Positions 61,245-64,000 of a stretch of DNA of 64,000 nucleotides are shown one piece after another; the first letter of the stretch is position 1, and each line of letters opens with the position of its first letter. Made by a program: the position numbers and the translations under genes. The DNA is from Pragia fontium DSM 5563 = ATCC 49100 (GTDB taxonomy: Bacteria; Pseudomonadota; Gammaproteobacteria; Enterobacterales; Enterobacteriaceae). The notes beneath the pieces were generated by a model. The model made no database searches. It was not told the origin of the DNA and was given only the letters and a program-made list of their open reading frames with translations. The stretch lies in the NCBI RefSeq assembly GCF_900112475.1, contig NZ_FOLW01000011.1, forward strand, positions 44,705-108,704. Reading direction: 5' to 3'.

Positions 61245-61794
61245 TAATTTACAATTAATAGTAAACCAACTCCGCCAGCAGCAGGTTGTGGCTTATCCTA
61301 CCGAGGCTGTATTTGGCTTAGGTTGTGATCCTGACGATCGTTTGGCGGTAGATCGGCTGTTACAGCTGAAACAGCGTTCATGGGAAAAGGGCCTAATATT
61401 AATTGCTGCCGATTATGAGCAGCTTCGGCCCTATGTTGACGATCAACAACTGACACTGGAACAAAAAGAGCGGGTGTTTGCATGCTGGCCGGGGCCGGTG
61501 ACTTGGGTGATGCCAGCTCGGCCAACAACGCCAAAATGGCTGACTGGTCGCTTTGATTCTCTGGCTGTTAGAGTAAGTGATCACTTACTGGTGAGGGAGT
61601 TGTGTTTATCTTTTGGTAAACCGATTGTTTCAACCAGCGCTAATCTGAGTGGTCTGGAACCTTGTAAAACAGAACAGTGCGTTCATCAGCAGTTTGGTCC
61701 GTCATTTCCGGTACTTAGCGGGTTAGTAGGTGGCCGTCAGAAGCCATCAGAAATAAGAGATGCATTAACCGGAAAATTATTCCGGCAGGGATAA
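61237..61794 (+). CDS. tsaC: Threonylcarbamoyl-AMP synthase TsaC
   Basis: A 185-residue enzyme of the SUA5/YrdC family, which makes threonylcarbamoyl-AMP from Thr, bicarbonate and ATP for tRNA t6A37. It shows [15 protein letters not shown], the [13 protein letters not shown] lysine/arginine motif and [11 protein letters not shown] at 61237 overlaps the yrdD end; a longer frame from 61126 lies inside yrdD and is rejected. Confidence 0.95.
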   Translation: MTDNLQLIVNQLRQQQVVAYPTEAVFGLGCDPDDRLAVDRLLQLKQRSWEKGLILIAADYEQLRPYVDDQQLTLEQKERVFACWPGPVTWVMPARPTTPKWLTGRFDSLAVRVSDHLLVRELCLSFGKPIVSTSANLSGLEPCKTEQCVHQQFGPSFPVLSGLVGGRQKPSEIRDALTGKLFRQG

Positions 61795-61811
61795 CTATCT
61801 ACAGGAGCGTT

Positions 61812-62630
61812 ATGCAACAGTTTGCCGTTTTTGGTAACCCTATTGGGCACAGCAAATCACCACGTATCCATCAGCTGTTTGCGAATAGTTGTAATATTCG
61901 TCTGCATTATGGCACTCAGTTAGCGCCTATAGAGGGTTTCGAGCTGGCGATTCAACATTTCTTTGCCAATGGCGCAGTGGGAGCTAATGTTACTCTGCCG
62001 TTTAAAGAGCAGGCTTTTGCACTATGTGATGAGCTAACTGAACGAGCGGCTTCAGCGGGTGCAGTAAATACCATTAAGCGCCTGGATGATGGTCGTCTAC
62101 TTGGCGATAACACCGATGGTATTGGTCTGTTAAGTGATTTACAGCGCTTAAATATGATCCAGTCGGGCTCGAGAATTCTGCTGATTGGTGCGGGTGGCGC
62201 TGCTCGAGGTGTGATTTTACCGCTATTGTCATATGGCTGTGAGTTAGTGATTACTAACCGAACCCATGCTAAAGCGGATGTATTGGCTAATTTGTTCTCT
62301 CATCATGGTTCAATAACCAGCAAAATGCCGGATGAATTGCAGGGTGAACAGTTTGATTTAATCATTAATGCAACCTCTACCGGTATCAGCGGCGATCTTC
62401 CGCCGATCCCTTCATCACTGATTTCAGTCAATACCGCATGTTATGACATGTTTTATCAGGCTGAATTAACGCCATTTCTGGTGTGGGCTGCATCTTATGG
62501 TGCTACTAACTATGCGGATGGCTTGGGGATGTTGGTTGGGCAGGCGGCTCATGCTTTTGCTCTGTGGCATGGCGTTATGCCAGATGTTGAAAGCGTGCTG
62601 CTCGAATTACGTCAGGATTTCACTAAGTGA
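61812..62630 (+). CDS. aroE: Shikimate dehydrogenase
   Basis: A 272-residue NADP-dependent enzyme reducing 3-dehydroshikimate to shikimate, the length of E. coli AroE. Substrate residues are in [14 protein letters not shown], the catalytic Lys is in [11 protein letters not shown] and the Asp is in GDNTDGIG. The nucleotide loop is GAGGAARGV. It overlaps yrdB by four bases. Confidence 0.97.
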   Translation: MQQFAVFGNPIGHSKSPRIHQLFANSCNIRLHYGTQLAPIEGFELAIQHFFANGAVGANVTLPFKEQAFALCDELTERAASAGAVNTIKRLDDGRLLGDNTDGIGLLSDLQRLNMIQSGSRILLIGAGGAARGVILPLLSYGCELVITNRTHAKADVLANLFSHHGSITSKMPDELQGEQFDLIINATSTGISGDLPPIPSSLISVNTACYDMFYQAELTPFLVWAASYGATNYADGLGMLVGQAAHAFALWHGVMPDVESVLLELRQDFTK

Positions 62631-62884
62631 ATCAGGCGATCATTTTTACCGATCGTGAAGAGTGGGATCCAATACGCCATGGTGTTGTTTGCATGGCTCA
62701 GGTCAATGGTTTTCAGATTTACTGTTGTGTTGCGGCCCAAACATTAAGTGATAGGTATGGCTCAGCGGCGGAACCTGAACAATATATTGCGTTGTTCAGG
62801 CAACACCGTTGGGATCTTGAAGATGAGTTGGAGCAAGCGATCCTTGATGAAGCATTCGAGGATGATGGCTGGGTTGTAATCTAG
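62627..62884 (+). CDS. yrdB: DUF1488 family protein YrdB
   Basis: An 85-residue acidic protein starting [14 protein letters not shown], recognisable as YrdB. Function unknown. Its start overlaps the aroE stop (GTGA) and so uses GTG. Its stop overlaps the end of the convergent yrdA gene by 4 bp. Confidence 0.88.
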   Translation: MNQAIIFTDREEWDPIRHGVVCMAQVNGFQIYCCVAAQTLSDRYGSAAEPEQYIALFRQHRWDLEDELEQAILDEAFEDDGWVVI

Positions 62885-63417
62885 TCTTCCAGATACTCAT
62901 CTTTAAGAATCACGTAGTTTTGGGCTGAAACGGCTAAGGATTGAATTTCGTCTTCAGTGAGTGGCCGGACTTTTCGAGCCGGATTACCAATATATAGATA
63001 ACCTTTTTCAAGATGCTTGCCCGGCCCAACCAGACTGCCGGCACCCAGGATAACGTTGTCGTCAATCTTGGCGCCATCAAGGACTCGTGCTCCCATACCG
63101 ATTAACGTTCTATTACCAATGATGCACCCGTGCAGAATTGCACCATGTCCTACGGTAACTTCCTCACCAATGATCAGCGGATAGCCGTTTGGGTTATGTT
63201 CCGTTTTACGGGCAACGTGCAAAATGCAACCATCCTGAATATTGCTCCTTGCCCCTACTTGGATGTAATTAACATCCCCACGGATAACAACCAAGGGCCA
63301 AATACTGACATCATCCCTTAAATCTACCCGACCAATGATCGTACTGGATCGATCAACCATTACACGTTTAGCTATTTTGGGCGAATGATGAAGATAGTTG
63401 CGCAGAGCTTCGGTCAT
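62881..63417 (-). CDS. yrdA: Gamma-carbonic-anhydrase-like protein YrdA
   Basis: A 178-residue left-handed beta-helix protein with hexapeptide repeats. The metal histidines of the gamma-carbonic-anhydrase family are seen around GCILHVARKTEHN and GHGAILHGC. The E. coli homologue binds zinc but its activity is uncertain. It is transcribed toward aroE, away from the rRNA operon, and its start lies about 500 bp before 16S. Confidence 0.9.
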   Translation of the reverse strand: MTEALRNYLHHSPKIAKRVMVDRSSTIIGRVDLRDDVSIWPLVVIRGDVNYIQVGARSNIQDGCILHVARKTEHNPNGYPLIIGEEVTVGHGAILHGCIIGNRTLIGMGARVLDGAKIDDNVILGAGSLVGPGKHLEKGYLYIGNPARKVRPLTEDEIQSLAVSAQNYVILKDEYLED

Positions 63418-63561
63418 CTGATGTACACCTATAAAATGAATGAGTGATCCTATCTATTTTAAGTAAATTGGATCCTTTTGATATCGACAGATCAAAAATA
63501 GTGACGATTACGTTTAAAAAAACAGCTAAAAAGGGCCTGAAAGAGTAAAAAATGCGCATAT

Positions 63562-63612
63562 GAATTTTTTTTATCAAAAAAGCCTTGTGCAAAAAGATCC
63601 GTTCCCTATAAT
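63562..63612 (+). promoter_or_regulatory. rrn P1 promoter with UP-like element
   Basis: TTGTGC (63585-63590), a 16-bp spacer and TATAAT (63607-63612), followed by the GC-rich discriminator GCGCCTCC typical of stringently controlled rRNA promoters. A/T tracts at 63562-63580 form a plausible UP element for RNAP alpha. Confidence 0.82.
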
Positions 63613-63677
63613 GCGCCTCCATCGAACGGGATGTGAGGCAACTCACAAAATGACCTTCGAGAGAGTTAACGAATTAA

Positions 63678-63705
63678 TTGACTCTAAAACGGATTAGCGT
63701 AATAT
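63678..63705 (+). promoter_or_regulatory. rrn P2 promoter
   Basis: TTGACT (63678-63683), a 16-bp spacer and TAATAT (63700-63705), about 95 bp downstream of P1, the usual tandem layout of enteric rRNA operons. Confidence 0.75.
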
Positions 63706-63745
63706 ACGCAGCCCGTGCCACAGCAAGCGAAGCTACTGTTGGCCA

Positions 63746-63757
63746 TGCTCTTTAACA
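63746..63757 (+). promoter_or_regulatory. boxA antitermination element of the rrn leader
   Basis: TGCTCTTTAACA is an exact match to the enteric boxA, where NusB-S10 assemble to prevent Rho-dependent termination in rRNA genes. Confidence 0.88.
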
Positions 63758-63925
63758 ATTTATCAGACAATCTGTGTGGGCACTCACAAGACGGTATCTC
63801 ACGCTGTAACACTTCGGTGTTCAGCAACAAAAAATACCAAGTCTTAAAGAGTGACCAGGCAGTAATTCATTTGTAATTTATTACAGACGTTTTATTACGA
63901 AAGTAATCTTTGAGCATCAAGCTTT

Positions 63926-64000
63926 TAATTGAAGAGTTTGATCATGGCTCAGATTGAACGCTGGCGGCAGGCCTAACACATGCAAGTCGAGCGGCAGCGG
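63926..64000 (+). rRNA. rrs: 16S ribosomal RNA, 5' end (partial)
   Basis: AATTGAAGAGTTTGATCATG, then GGCTCAGATTGAACGCTGGC and GGCAGGCCTAACACATGCAA, is the universal 5' end of bacterial 16S rRNA. About 75 nt are in the window, reaching the start of variable region V1 (GTCGAGCGGCAGCGG). The gene continues past the edge. Confidence 0.98.

Noticed and set aside
63418..63561. tRNA or small gene between yrdA and the rrn promoters
   Set aside because: There is no cloverleaf or supported reading frame; the stretch looks like AT-rich upstream activating DNA.

Overview
The window is a chromosomal segment of an enterobacterium (Gammaproteobacteria, Enterobacterales). Protein sequences and gene order follow the Escherichia coli K-12 neighbourhood argD-yhfK-crp-prkB-yheUTS-kefGB-slyD-slyX-fkpA-yheO-tusDCB-str-S10-spc-alpha-zntR-arfA-mscL-trkA-rsmB-fmt-def-dprA-yrdD-tsaC-aroE-yrdBA-rrn almost gene for gene. 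Several genes expected from that order (yhfA, yheV, bfd-bfr, smg) are missing, and several new genes are inserted, so this is not E. coli or a near relative. A deep-branching family such as Budviciaceae, or a Yersinia/Hafnia-like lineage, is my inference; only 75 nt of 16S rRNA are visible.

Region 1 (1-5.5 kb, minus strand) is a complete rspA-rspB-ydfJ-ydfI operon: a mannonate-dehydratase-family enzyme, a zinc alcohol dehydrogenase, an MFS transporter and a fructuronate-reductase-like enzyme. Its control region holds a good CRP site and a short palindrome, and it is shared with argD, which has a tandem pair of ARG boxes. Region 2 (5.8-23.5 kb) is the crp/kef/FKBP/tus block. An RhtB/LysE exporter is inserted here, and next to fkpA there is a second, much enlarged FkpA paralogue with a disordered repeat-bearing linker and altered PPIase active-site residues.

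Region 3 (23.6-44.1 kb) contains the str, S10, spc and alpha operons: 27 ribosomal protein genes, EF-G, EF-Tu, SecY and RNA polymerase alpha, with recognisable promoters, attenuator/leader structures and terminators. The one interruption is a minus-strand LTA-synthase/phosphoglycerol-transferase-like membrane protein gene between tufA and rpsJ. Region 4 (44.1-54.1 kb) starts with zntR and arfA (with its in-gene hairpin). It continues with a seven-gene minus-strand cluster: acyl-CoA ligase, MFS carrier, CoA-transferase, SDR reductase, thiolase, glycerate kinase and a CdaR-type regulator. A near-consensus CRP site lies at a spacing expected of a class II CRP promoter. The cluster looks like a CRP-controlled short-chain (hydroxy)acid catabolic pathway ending in acetyl-CoA, and is the best candidate here for an undescribed system.

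Region 5 (54.3-64 kb) returns to the conserved order mscL-trkA-rsmB-fmt-def / dprA-yrdD-tsaC-aroE-yrdB / yrdA. It ends in an rRNA operon with promoters P1 and P2, a boxA antiterminator and the first bases of 16S rRNA. I found no IS elements, prophage genes, CRISPR arrays or tRNA genes.
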